DNA of 64,000 nt from Scilla litardierei (taxonomy: Eukaryota; Streptophyta; Magnoliopsida; Asparagales; Asparagaceae). The DNA lies in NCBI GenBank assembly GCA_030789695.1, contig CM061142.1, positions 359,265,486 through 359,329,485 on the forward strand, written 5' to 3'. A program made the position numbers and the translations under genes. Numbering within the stretch: the first letter of the stretch is position 1; the number at the start of each line of letters is the position of its first letter. The notes below the pieces were generated by a model. The model was not told the origin of the DNA. It worked only from the letters and a program-made list of their open reading frames with translations, and searched no databases. Shown one piece after another: positions 1 through 9,533 of this stretch.

Positions 1-1483
1 CCATGCTGATGCAACACACATCCTAAACCTTTGCCAGAAGCATCGCAAAAGATCTCGAATCCTCCACTCCGATCAGGCACAGCAAGTACAGGGGCAGTTG
101 TCAATCTCTCCTTCAGAATACCAAAGGCCTTCTTGCATGCATCAGACCAAACGTAAGGCACATCCTTCCGCGTCAGCCTGGTCATCGGCTCAGTAATCTG
201 AGAAAAGTCCTTAATGAAACGCCGATAATAGCCTGCAAGCCCAAGGAAACTCCGAATCTCTGACACTGACTGCAGAACCGGCCACTCTCTGATAGCCACA
301 ATCTTCTCGGGATCCACAGAAATTCCATCACTAGACACCACATGCCCGAGAAAGGCAACTCTATCCAGCCAGAACTCGCACTTGGAATACTTAGCATACA
401 GACGATGCTTCCTCAAGATCTCCAACACTGTCCTCAAGTGCGATGCATGCTCTTCCTCCGACTTTGAATAGATCAGAATATCGTCAATGAAGATGACGAC
501 GAACTTGTCTAGAAAGTCGTAGAAGACCAGATTCATCAGGTTCATAAAGACTGCGGGTGCATTGGTTACACCAAATGGCATAACCACGAACTCGTAGTGA
601 CCATACTTCGTCCTGAACGCTGTCTTCGGGATGTCGTCTTTCTTCACCTTAAGCTGATGGTAACCACTCCTCAAGTCTAACTTAGAGAACACCCTCGATC
701 CTCCGAGCTGATCAAAGATGTCATCTATTCGAGGCAAGGGATATTTATTCTTGATAGTCACAGCATTCAGCTCCCGGTAATCCACACACATGCGATGTGA
801 ACCATCCTTCTTCTTCACCAACAACACCGGTGCTCCCCACGGAGACACGCTAGGATTGATGTATCCTTTCTGCAAAAGCTCATCCAGCTGCCTACGCAAC
901 TCCTCCAACTCTGCTGGAGCCATCCGATACGGCGCCTTCGAAATAGGCTGCGCTCCCGGAACAAGGTCGATCGAAAACTCGAGAGCTCGATCGGGTGGCA
1001 GCCCAGACATCTCCTCAGGGAAGACGTCGTCGAATTCGCGTACCACAGCTGGTCTATCCTGCTCCATCTGCATAGCAATAAGCTCCATCGACTTGGCCTG
1101 AAACCTGACAGGGCCAAGCGAACTGCTACCTCGACTGAACTCAAACACCGGATGTCCGGGGATCTCGAACACCACCTTCTTCCTCTGACAATCGATCGTA
1201 GCATAGAAGCTCGCAAGCCAATCCATTCCAAGCACGGCATCGTAGTTGATGATGTCATGGACAATAAAGTCAGCGTAAAGCTCATGTCCACAGACCACCA
1301 AAGGGCAAGAATTGCACCCACGATGCACCGAGATCACGCCATTTCCCATAACGATGTTCCAACTCTTGGGAAGAGGGGAAGTCGTCAAGGAATGCTTCTC
1401 CACGAAGCTCTGAGAAATAATGCACATCGACGCACCGGAGTCAAAGAGGACTCGTGCAGGAAACATGCGCACCAAAATCACGC
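1..1483 (-). CDS. pol: Element A pol: aspartic protease and reverse transcriptase (partial)
   Basis: The frame is open for the whole stretch and runs off the left edge; I saw no stop. It opens with a retropepsin segment carrying [13 protein letters not shown], with the catalytic D-S-G near 1434-1442. A linker with [16 protein letters not shown] leads into reverse transcriptase. RT motifs include [30 protein letters not shown] and the active-site box FIDDILIYS near 464-495. The end of the visible frame ([34 protein letters not shown]) is the start of the RNase H region. The product would process the Gag-Pol polyprotein and copy genomic RNA to cDNA in cytoplasmic particles. The start at 1483 is the inferred splice acceptor junction, not an ATG. 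Confidence 0.9.
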
Positions 1484-1597
1484 CTAACAAACAATCTAAC
1501 AATCAAACCCTATTCTAACAAACAAACATATGCAAGCAACAAGCATAAGCTAACAATCAAACTATCTAAGGAAGGAAACAACTAGTTTGAGAGTTAC
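1484..1597 (-). other. Candidate spliceosomal intron between gag and protease of A
   Basis: On the minus strand the gag frame reads VIA and then G, followed by a donor-like CAG/GTAACT at 1597. A T-rich stretch ends in TTGTTTGTTAG at 1484. Removing these 114 nt joins the frame as [22 protein letters not shown], which is continuous from gag into protease. Unspliced, the same frame meets four stops (TAG, TGA, TAG, TGA). The length is a multiple of three. Splicing is inferred from sequence alone. A frame-neutral insertion of non-coding sequence is the alternative. Confidence 0.55.
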
Positions 1598-2687
1598 CTG
1601 CGATAACCTCATCCACAGCCTCACTCTCCACTGCCGTCATCAGGTAAGCCTGCCTCCTCGGCTGCATGGCCTGCTGAAAAGCCTTCCTCTGAGGAGCGAG
1701 AGGTGCTCCACGACCTGCAGGTACAGGTGCTCTCTGCTGCAACGGCTGTGCGGTAACGGGATCCTTCCAAGGTAGCTTAGACCTCGGGCACTCCTTCATA
1801 GCATGAGTAGGGTCTCCACAAATCAGGTACTGACCCAACATCTTCCTACACTGATCCTTGACATGCCCGGTCTTGCCACAGAAATAGCAAGTCTTCTCAG
1901 GAGGCACACCTGGCTTCTTGAACTGCACCGTCTGATTAGGCCTAGTCCCAGGCCTAACCACTCCTCTGACCTGCTCCATAGGCCTCTTCCCAGCTCCAGA
2001 AATCAGTCCTCTCTTCTGCTTCGCAATCCTCTCCTGTCTCCGAGCAGCTACCAGTATCTTCTGATATGTCTCCATGTCCGTCGTAGACACCAGACTCTGC
2101 AAGTCTAGAGAAAGACCCTGAAGAAACCTCTGAGCCTTCTCCTCAGCATCCTCCACCATCTTCGGCTCGAAGTGACTCAATCTAGTAAACTCCTGGTGGT
2201 ACTGGTCCACCGTCAGATTCCCTTGCTTCAGCTCAATGAAGCACTGCAACATCTCCCTCCTAGCAGCCTTCGGAAAGTATTCCTCATCGAATCTGGACTT
2301 GAAAGTAACCCAAGGTATGGGGCTCACCAACAGCTCCGCCTCTGCATCCCACCAATTTCGGGCATTATCCTTCAGCTACTTCTTCGCCAAATCAACCCAT
2401 CCAGCCGGGTTGACCTTCGACATCTTCAGATTATCCTCAGTGTTTCTGATCCACTCCTCTGCAGCCAACGGTCCTTCAGATCCATCAAAGTAAGTCGGGC
2501 CCAGCTCCCGAAACTGCTTCGCTCCTGGCTCAAAGCGAGGAGCACTCAGAGTGTTTTGGAGCATGCCCTGCTGCACCTGCATCATCTGATGCATCATCCT
2601 CATGATCTCAGCATTGGTGGGCTCTCTATCCGGCTCCTCAGCACGATTGGGCCCACTGCCAGATCGGGTCTGTCGTCGTCCAGCCAT
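1566..2687 (-). pseudogene. gag: Element A gag (one amber stop)
   Basis: This encodes a Gag capsid/nucleocapsid protein. It starts with MAGRRQTRSGSG at 2687 and has the retrotransposon gag domain (RELGPTYFDGSEGPLAAEEWI, then WVTFKSRFDEEYFPKAARREM). A CCHC zinc knuckle CYFCGKTGHVKDQC lies near 1850-1890, with a partial second Cys/His cluster (ICGDPTHAMKEC) just after it. A single in-frame TAG at 2376-2378 splits the frame between WVDLAKK and LKDNARNWW. It stands where the family usually has a glutamine, so one C-to-T change explains it. The frame ends at a TAG at 1566-1568, which lies inside the candidate intron. Gag would package RNA and form the virus-like particle; this copy is probably dead unless the stop is read through. 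Confidence 0.85.
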
Positions 2688-2836
2688 CTAAGGACATTGA
2701 AACCGAACAAACAAATTAGACTCAAAGCTTAATGACTTGGATGTTGCAATTTATTTAATGGACATTCCGTTTATTATCGTTGTTCCGTTAGTTCGCAATC
2801 GCAAGATAGGACCTGCATGGGCCACCAACAAAACCG
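2688..2836 (-). other. Element A leader (5' untranslated region)
   Basis: This is the short stretch between the primer-binding site and the gag start. It resembles the leader of element I (58400-58543): both contain a TTTATTATCGTTGTT-type run and the same primer-binding block. No coding capacity is seen. Confidence 0.6.
2810..2827 (-). promoter_or_regulatory. Primer-binding site of A, apparently for tRNA-Ile
   Basis: On the minus strand the 18 nt TGGTGGCCCATGCAGGTC begin nine bases inside the LTR end. They are the exact complement of an acceptor/T-arm 3' end GACCTGCATGGGCCACCA, which I recall as the 3' end of plant tRNA-Ile(AAU). The identical 18-mer is kept in element I at 58518-58535. The more usual initiator-Met site is absent here. 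Confidence 0.6.
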
Positions 2837-3842
2837 GTCACGCCCCGCTTCCCAAAAACGTGGAGGCGAAGCGTGAGAAGGTCCGCTCAGACTTGAAGCT
2901 ACAAAGCTGCAAGTCCGATAAGCGTCAATCACTTTTAAACTGCAAGTCCTTGCAACGCGAAACTAAACAAAGATAATAATAACGAAAAGAGACAAGGAAA
3001 CATCTCAGAATATCCATAATAATAAATCTCAACATCGCAGAAAAAGCCACCAGGCTAAAATAAAAGAGTCTAAAAGAGGCCCCAGCATGGCCAACAAAAT
3101 TACAAAGTACGAAAACAAAGAAATGGTGCAAGCACCGACAACTAACAGCAACCTAAAGCAAAAGCAACTCAACAGTCTCTAAGACTGTTCTCCGGTGTCC
3201 TCGAACTCCTCGACGAACGTAGGCTCGGGCTCAGCGTCAGCAAACACCTCGTCCTCAACAACCGTCTCTGGCTCAGGGTCTAACATGTGACACCCAAAAG
3301 AGCAAGGGGCACATGTCAGCAAGTCTGGAAGACTTGTGCAAGGAAACTGAAAGTAGGTACAAGTAAAGCAACCTAGCAGTTCTAGCATGATGCAATGACA
3401 TGGCAGTTAAAGTAATGAGTGCAACAGGTAAGGTAAAGTAAAGTAAAGTACGATCATGGCATGTCATTCATAAGACAAGTACAAGACAAGTAAAGTAAGC
3501 ACCTCGTGCACAGAGATTCTGTCTTTTGGCTAGAGTGGCTGCGCGGGCCAACTCCTAAGCTCAAGTGACCGTTTATCCCTACCCCTCCACGTGTATCGGG
3601 CATTGGTTTTCAGCCAACACATGAGGCCCGCTTCTGGATCACGAGCCAGGAAGTGTTTTAAACAAGTATGGCGTAGGGGTGCACCTAGCCGGACAAGGAA
3701 GTACGAGTACAAGTATTGTAGCGTGTGCTACGAATGCGACATTCAATGCATGGATGACATGACATGGCAAGTAGTAAGGCGTACAGGTAAGAAAAGTAAA
3801 CGTGACAGTTGAGTATGCATGAACAACAGGTTTAAACGGTTG

Positions 3843-3908
3843 GATCTAGCTTCGTTGTCAAGCTAGATCATTTAGGTGAAAGATCTAGTTTCGTTGTCAA
3901 ACTAGATC
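3843..3908. repeat. Tandem pair of hairpins in LTR A
   Basis: Two perfect 10-bp stems share the seven-base loop CGTTGTC. The first uses GATCTAGCTT and AAGCTAGATC (3843-3869); the second uses GATCTAGTTT and AAACTAGATC (3882-3908). The only stem difference is a C:G to T:A change that is made on both arms. Confidence 0.85.
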
Positions 3909-4239
3909 AAGTAGGCGTCTAGCCAGCTATCATTTCACTGACTAGTCTCTTTTACGCTAAAAACAAGGAAGTGGCCTAAAAACATGGCCCTAAGCAAGAT
4001 TTGGCAAGTTTCACTTGCCTGCAAGTATCACGTCAGAGAGACACCGTCCAACGAGTCCAAAGTCACAATTCCTACGTGCACAAGTCCACCGGCCTACATC
4101 CGTTTTATTAATCTTGATTAGTGAATTCTAAAACATTTAAAATAGTTTAAAAATACTGATTTTAGTCTTGATTAGCCTGCAATTGGGTTGGGGGTCCTAG
4201 GGGTGCAAAGCGTTACCTCAACACGACGCGAGAGCTACA

Positions 4240-4262
4240 CCGGCGTCGGGTAGCGACGCCGG
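4240..4262. repeat. 9-bp hairpin with GGTAG loop in LTR A
   Basis: The arms CCGGCGTCG and CGACGCCGG pair perfectly around GGTAG. Equivalent hairpins occur at 60185-60207 and, inverted, at 63818-63840. Confidence 0.85.
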
Positions 4263-5047
4263 GGGTTGGAATAAAAGATAGCGCTCCAAGTCCAGATTCC
4301 AATTAGATTCCTCGCTGGAAATTTTAGAGCAATCAACCGGGGCGACGATTCCAGATTCCAAAGCTAGCACGTGCGACGGCGGGCTACGACGTGTCGCAAC
4401 GTCGTACGCGACAAATCGTCGAAGAGAACGCACCTAGGTGGGGCCCATAGTAGTCCTAGGGACATTTGGGGGACCCACAATACCTCTGGAGAACTTGCGG
4501 GGCCCACGGAGGCAGGTGGTGCGACGGATGCGGGGTTGCGACGAATGATTCTCGGTCGTACACAGCCAATGCGGGGACTTGGCTCGGTCAGACGCGGGAG
4601 AACGGCGCTGTGCAGCAGCGGGGTCGGTCGCAGCAGCGGGTGCGGGGGCCTCCTTCGGTCGGAGCGGTAGGGCGGCTCGGTCAGGCGCTTGGATGCGGGG
4701 GCTGCGACGTTGCAACGTTGCAACGTTGCAACGTCGGTCGGTGCGGGCGACCCGCTCGGTCAGGCACGAGCGGAGGCGGGCGAACGGAGCGGGGGTTGGT
4801 GCGGGTGGAGATGCGGGCCAAGCCATCGGTCAGACCGAGGGCTTCTCTCGGTCGAAGCGGTGAACGGAGTGGGGCGGGCTGTGCTGCGATGCGAGCGGCT
4901 TGGATGCGGGGGCGGCTAGCGGTCGGAGCGGGGAATTTGGCTTGGTTTTCTCGGTCGGTGCGGCAGCTGTTCGTCGCAACGTCAAATTTGAGTTTTGGAA
5001 AAGGCTAGGGTTAATTTCTTGCAAAAATAGGTCTTCCTAGGGGTTGC

Positions 5048-5055
5048 TTATATAG
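5048..5055 (-). promoter_or_regulatory. TATA-like box of LTR A
   Basis: On the minus strand the sequence is TATATAAG, downstream of the U3 part and upstream of the GC-rich part in element orientation. The position is reasonable for the element's own RNA polymerase II promoter. Assigned from motif only. Confidence 0.4.
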
Positions 5056-5640
5056 TATAGATGGGTTGACTTGGTCTAGGGCAAAATCTAATAGGATTAG
5101 AAGTTTAAAATAATTTAAAATTTGAATCTCAACTTCTCCAACTCACCCAAGGATTTGACTTGGTCCAAATGAGCTGGAAATTGGCTCAAAAATTCTTTAA
5201 AACGTTTTAAACTCAAATAAATTTTATTTGGCCGAAAATAATTTAAAAATTAATTATTAAAAATATTATAAAACTTGTTAAAAATATAAAAGTGGTCAAA
5301 TGAACTCCAAAAATTATAAAATAAATATCGTGGTGATCGTGATGACGAAAGTGATCTAACTAAGAAGACGGATCTCAATTTTGATGTCGGACGACGAAAC
5401 TAAAAATAGAAACGCCTCCCGTCAAAAGTGAAAATCGTCACGTCTCATCGAGTAAGATTAATTGTGGAAAAACGACTCGAGAAGTGTCGTTCCAAGATAG
5501 TGCCACTATTTAATACTCTCAGAGACGTTCACAACGGCATATCACACAAAAGTGTTCACAATCAAATAAAGTTTAAAATAAACACGTGCACGGTCAAAAG
5601 CACGTGCACGAGCAAAGTACAACGAAAACGTACCGTTACA

Positions 5641-6450
5641 ATAAGCAAGCATGAATGGTGTTTCACCTGTCGAGGTTTTATGGGTCGTTCTGTATGACCA
5701 TAGTATGCCATGGAGTTCTTTTGGACATGTTCCCTTGAGTCCAGCTGTCCTCTTTCGCAGGGGTCGGAGGATGCATTTTTTAGCAGACTTTGCTAGTCCG
5801 TTGGATTGGGGATGGGCGACAGAGGCGAAATGCAACTTGATCTTCAGCTCAGAACATAATCTCTGAAGCCGGTGCTATCAAATTGCGTCACGTTGTCTGT
5901 TACAATGGACTAAGGGATGCCAAACTGATAGACAATGGACTTCCATACGAAGTTTTTGACCTCCTTCCACGTAATTTGGGCAAGGGGTTCTGCCTCAAAC
6001 CATTTAGTGAAGTACTCGATAGCCACGATCAGGAATTTTTTCTGTCCGCTTGCTTGCTTGAACGGGCCAAGGATGTCCAATCCTCACTTTGCGAAGGGCA
6101 CTGGAATGATGAATGGGATCAGATTAGTTGGAGGGGCTGCGTTGATCCCCGAGAAATTCTGACAAGTCGGGCACTTTCGCACTTACTCGATTGCTTCCTT
6201 GAACATGGTTGGCCAGAAGTAACCTTGCCTTATGGCTTTCAAGGCTATAGCTTTTCCTCTACAATGGTTCCCGCAATCCCCTTTATGGATTTTCTGGATC
6301 TCATAAAAGGCTTCATGTGGGATTATGCATTTGAGGTAAGGAAAGACGTCATACCTGGTCCATTGTCTTTTTACAATGAACCGTCCAGCAGAACAAATTG
6401 ATACGCCTTTCGTTCTAGATTTTGCGTATCTACTGGTCGATTGGCTTCTC
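5641..6450 (-). pseudogene. Element B integrase remnant
   Basis: Fragments of a Ty3/gypsy integrase are recognisable across frames, including FASVAHPQSNGLAKSAKKCI, WSYRTTHKTSTGETPFMLAY and a zinc-finger-side segment. Several stops and frame changes interrupt it. The reading frame is cut at 5641 exactly where the LTR of A begins. Confidence 0.75.
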
Positions 6451-6960
6451 CTATGTGTTTAGATAATGTATTATAGGATCCATCCAAGTGATCCACTGGT
6501 CGAAGCTCAGCAATTCCTGCTCAAGCACGCGTGGGTACGACAGATGCTGTATGTACACTGTTCGATTGAGTTCCGCTGGTGAGGATGATGCGAGCTTCAA
6601 AAGGGCATCGACTCGGTGATTATTTGACCTTGGTACATGGTGGATCTCCACACGTCTAAACTTGGCGAGCTCTACTTTAGAAATCTGCACGTAGATTGCA
6701 TTATGTCCTCGCGGGCCTTGAAACCTCCGTTCAATTGGTGGACTACTATATTGGAATTGCTGAGCAGCTGGACCACCTTTGCTCCTAGGGCTCGAGCCAA
6801 CCGGAGCCCATTGATGGGAGCTTCGTACTCTGCACCATTGTTTGTGGGTTGGAAATCGAATCGAAGAGCATACTAGAATATATTGCCCGCTAATGTTTGG
6901 ACAATTATTCCGGCACTGCTTTCGGTTTGAGTGGCAAAACTATTTACTTGCATGATCCAC
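6451..6960 (-). pseudogene. Element B RNase H / linker remnant
   Basis: The minus-strand frame at 6451-6690 reads VELAKFRRVEIHHVPRSNN, matching the end of the extra RNase H domain of Tat-like elements (compare NVEVLHLPRSEN in element G). Upstream, NNGAEYEAPINGLRLARALGAK is visible, equivalent to NNVAEYETVINGLRLALELG in G. Stops interrupt the frame. Confidence 0.7.
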
Positions 6961-6972
6961 ATTCCCTCGTCC

Positions 6973-7503
6973 TCATTTGTGTCTGTAGGTGAATTGAGAT
7001 CTGTCAAGGGAGAAGAGGAAGTATTGGTTCGTATGTAAGCAACATGTATCTCCCTCTAGCAGGTCGTCGTCATAAGTGAGTTCGACGATGAAGTCGGCTA
7101 GGGCTTGCCATTTGATGGCAGTCCTTGGCTTATACTGGATATCAAATTCACTTAGCTTGACTCCCCACTTCGTCATTATCCCTGACCGATCCAGCCTCTT
7201 CAGGGTCTGCTCCAAGGAGGTATCAGTGAGGACCAAGATGGTGTGTGCTTGGAAGTTTGGTCGTAGCCTCCTTGCTGATTGAATCAATGCAAACACCATC
7301 TCTTCTATCATCGAGTAATTTATTTCTGCACCCCAGAGGACTTGGCTGACGTAGTAGATAGGTTGTTGCACTCCTGAGTCCTCCTTGACAAGTGCCGAGC
7401 TTACGACTTCCATTATAGCGTCCAAATAAATGATGAGTTGGTCATCCTTATCCATCTTAGTTAGGAGCAGTGTGTTGGATATGGACGACATGAATACACC
7501 CAT
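6973..7503 (-). pseudogene. Element B reverse transcriptase C-terminus / RNase H
   Basis: An open stretch of 176 residues includes VQQPIYYVSQVLWGAEINYS, ARRLRPNFQAHTILVLTD and LSEFDIQYKPRTAIKWQALAD, the connection and RNase H part of a gypsy polymerase. The RT active site is not included. It is truncated at its N-terminus by element C and is not functional by itself. Confidence 0.8.
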
Positions 7504-7535
7504 GAGGGGATGTATGAGGGTATACGGACCTCAGA

Positions 7536-7999
7536 TGTTGCGTGCATGAAAACGTGCGCGAAGAGAACCTTTTCTCATGTGAAAAGGACCACTCGATAAG
7601 TGGAAAAAGTCACTTTATAAGTGCATAAATGCACTCGAAGTGAATGAAGAAGAGGATAAGTAAAAAGGCTAATATAGGCTAATAAGCTTATAAATGGTTA
7701 TTTCCTACAATAACTACCCCTAAAGCCTTTAAATAGGACCCAAGGGTATGCCTTTTAAACTAATCTACCTATGCCATAAGTTTGCATAAGGCAACTTATG
7801 TTCTTCTTTTCCCTTCCATTAAAATCCTCTTCTAAATAGAGATTTAGGCGGTGAAACGCTGCTTCGATCCTCCATGACGAAGTACTGACCGTTGTGGTGA
7901 ATCCGAGGGCGAAGTTCAGAGATTACGGTGCCACGTACACAAGCGTAAGCCTCTACTCTTCATTCGATCCTAACGTCGTTGTTTTGACAGGAATCAACA
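7536..7999 (+). repeat. 5' LTR of element C
   Basis: The start TGTTG and end CAACA form an inverted terminal pair, and the LTR ends one base before the primer-binding site. A TTTAAATAGG TATA-like motif lies near 7727-7737. No second copy is present in the window, so the left border is inferred from the TG...CA rule. Confidence 0.6.
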
Positions 8000-8000
8000 T

Positions 8001-8012
8001 TGGTATCAGAGC
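8001..8012 (+). promoter_or_regulatory. Primer-binding site of C (initiator tRNA-Met)
   Basis: TGGTATCAGAGC is the standard complement of the plant initiator tRNA-Met 3' end, one base after the LTR. Confidence 0.9.
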
Positions 8013-8445
8013 CATACGGATTCGCCCCGGTCTAATCGTCACCCCGGTCTCACCGATGAACGAGGCATTGTCTCTTTCACGAATGAGTCTCCTTCCATTA
8101 TGGATATGGTAGGAACGCATCGTGACGGAGAGAATCGCAGTAGTTGTTCTTTTCACGTTAGGGTCTTCTGTCATTACGGATATGGCAGGAACTCTTCGTG
8201 ACGGGAAGAACTTACCGTTCATCTCGCCAAACTCGCGCTCCTCATGGATGCTGAGTCTCCATTCAATTGAGAATGTGAACTCTCTTCATGTAGAGCATGA
8301 AGTTTGCGGTTGAAAATGCGTTCTCTTCATTTTTGGGCACACGGCCATTGAAGCAAAACCGTTTTCTCGACGAACGGGTGCTTCATCGGAGAAGACGATG
8401 GTGGTTATTCTCAACGAAGAAGATGACAATTTTGGTGCATGATCA

Positions 8446-8965
8446 CCATGGCCATATGGGCTATGGAGGCAATGCATCCCCCCTCCCCATGCGGAGGGGG
8501 TTGGCTATGGCCAATAACTTCCACGGCCACCCCTCCGGTGGGGGGTGTGCGGCCAAGACATGCAGGGGGAGGCCGACCATGGCCATATGGGCCAAGGCCG
8601 GCCATGGCCAGGCCGGCACTGGCCGGCCTTGGCCAGGGCCAGGCCTGGCCGAGGCCAGACCAGGGCCAGGAGGCCCTGGCCGGCCTCGGCCATGGCCAGG
8701 GGCCGGCCTGGGCCAGGGCCGACGCCCTAGCCTCAGGCCAGGCCCTGGCTGGCCCTGGCCTGGGGCCAGGGCCAGGACAGGGGCCTAGCCGGCCCTGGCA
8801 GAGGCCAGGGCCGGCGCCCTGGCCGGCACTGGCCTCTGCCAGGGCCACGGCAGGCCCTGGCAGTGGCCAGGGCCAGGCCGAGGCCTGCCCAGGGCCACTA
8901 CCGGCCCTGGCCAAGGCCGGCGCCAGGCCACTGCCGGCCCCGGTCTCGGCCAGTGCCGAGCCCCG
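8446..8965. repeat. GGCC-rich degenerate short repeat array
   Basis: Roughly 500 bp built from variants of GGCCNNGGCC and CCAGGGCC (for example GGCCATGGCC, GGCCCTGGCC, GGCCAGGCC). It is densest from about 8576 to 8965. Its GC content is far above that of the flanks. It is nearly self-complementary at many registers. Confidence 0.9.
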
Positions 8966-9294
8966 GTTGACCCTGTTTTTTTTGAGGGGGCTTACATGAA
9001 TGTGACATGCATGGCCAGCCCACACGGGGCCGACGGCAGTCGTCTGCAGCAAAATTCTCCTGTAGGGGGGAAGCGCCTGGATCCATACGGGAGCCGACGA
9101 CGATGGCTTGCAGAAAAATCCTCTCAGGGGGGGTCCGGCCTTGGCATGGCTACGGCTCAATCTCGGCAATGGCCAGGGATTGCCGTATATTTCGCTAGTA
9201 TCATAAGGGTACTAAGTTGAAAGATCACATTAGCTTTTGAAAAATACGTTTTCAAAAACGCTTTTCCGCTGCGAAGTACTATAAGAGTACTATC

Positions 9295-9410
9295 ATTTGA
9301 TAAGTGAGGGGGAAATATTGAAGGTTGTTCTAGATGGTGATTGGAATCGTAGAGACCTTTTCGATTCTAGAGCAACATCTTCAATATTTTTCGAAAGTAA
9401 CTTATCAAAT
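9295..9410. repeat. Imperfect inverted repeat before copia gag
   Basis: The left arm begins ATTTGATAAGT at 9295 and runs through AAATATTGAAGG to TCTAGA near 9334. The right arm begins with TCTAG near 9366 and returns through TTCAATATTT to ACTTATCAAAT, ending at 9410. It could be an RNA structure of the leader or a small inserted MITE. Confidence 0.65.
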
Positions 9411-9533
9411 GTAATAATATCATTCCAAGTGGGATATTCCAAGTGGGAGTGATATCTATGTATAAGAATTTTATGCAATGATTTTTGATCGAACCTTCGG
9501 TTTTGTGTCTTTTGCAGTATTTTTAAAGTTAAA

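Larger units (their letters stand above)
1..5640 (-). mobile_element. Element A: Tekay-like Ty3/gypsy LTR retrotransposon (partial)
   Basis: This minus-strand LTR retrotransposon is cut by the left window edge. From its 5' side (high coordinates) it holds a 5' LTR (2837-5640), a primer-binding site, gag, a probable intron, and protease plus reverse transcriptase running off at base 1. The order gag-PR-RT, a CCHC gag and an LTR near 2.8 kb fit the Tekay/Del lineage, but integrase and chromodomain are outside the window, so the lineage is provisional. It lies in the integrase of element B: the B frame runs up to a GETPFMLAY motif and stops exactly at the LTR edge. The five bases next to the LTR (ATAAG, 5641-5645) are the expected target duplication, but the other copy is outside the window. 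Confidence 0.85.
2837..5640 (-). repeat. 5' LTR of element A
   Basis: In element orientation the LTR begins TGTAACGGTACG at 5640 and ends GGGGCGTGACC at 2837. It aligns by eye along its length with the LTR at 58544-61675 and, inverted, with 62165-64000. Features include a TATA-like TATATAAG (5048-5055), a GC-rich stretch (about 4370-4960) with three CGTTGCAA units near 4708-4735, tandem hairpins at 3843-3908 and a hairpin at 4240-4262. ORFs over the GC-rich part occur on both strands and are not supported as genes. Confidence 0.8.
5641..7535 (-). mobile_element. Element B: decayed Tat-like Ty3/gypsy pol fragment
   Basis: A minus-strand pol remnant bounded on the left by insertion of A and on the right by insertion of copia element C. 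Its order on the minus strand is RT/RNase H (7503 down), second RNase H (about 6960-6600) and integrase (about 6450-5641). It matches element G in the same order and with similar residues, for example GETPFMLAY and FQAHTILVLTD, so it belongs to the Tat-like group. Neither end of the element is visible. Confidence 0.8.
8013..9533 (+). other. Leader of C, with GGCC-rich array and a long hairpin
   Basis: About 1.5 kb of untranslated leader between the primer site and gag. It includes two similar copies of a short segment (near 8090-8130 and 8164-8204), the GGCC-rich array (8446-8965) and an imperfect hairpin (9295-9410). ORFs exist in most frames of both strands over the GC-rich array because it lacks stop codons; none resembles a protein. 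Confidence 0.7.

Noticed and set aside
1587..2732. Plus-strand ORFs opposite gag of A
   Set aside because: Shadows of the minus-strand gag frame; Leu/Ser/Arg-rich with no motif.
4364..5024. Overlapping ORFs on both strands in LTR A
   Set aside because: GC-rich LTR segment; frames are open by composition and are not conserved in LTR I.
8297..9220. Several overlapping ORFs of 60-250 codons on both strands
   Set aside because: They come from the stop-poor GGCC-rich array; translations are Gly/Pro/Ala/Arg/Trp-rich repeats with no family resemblance.
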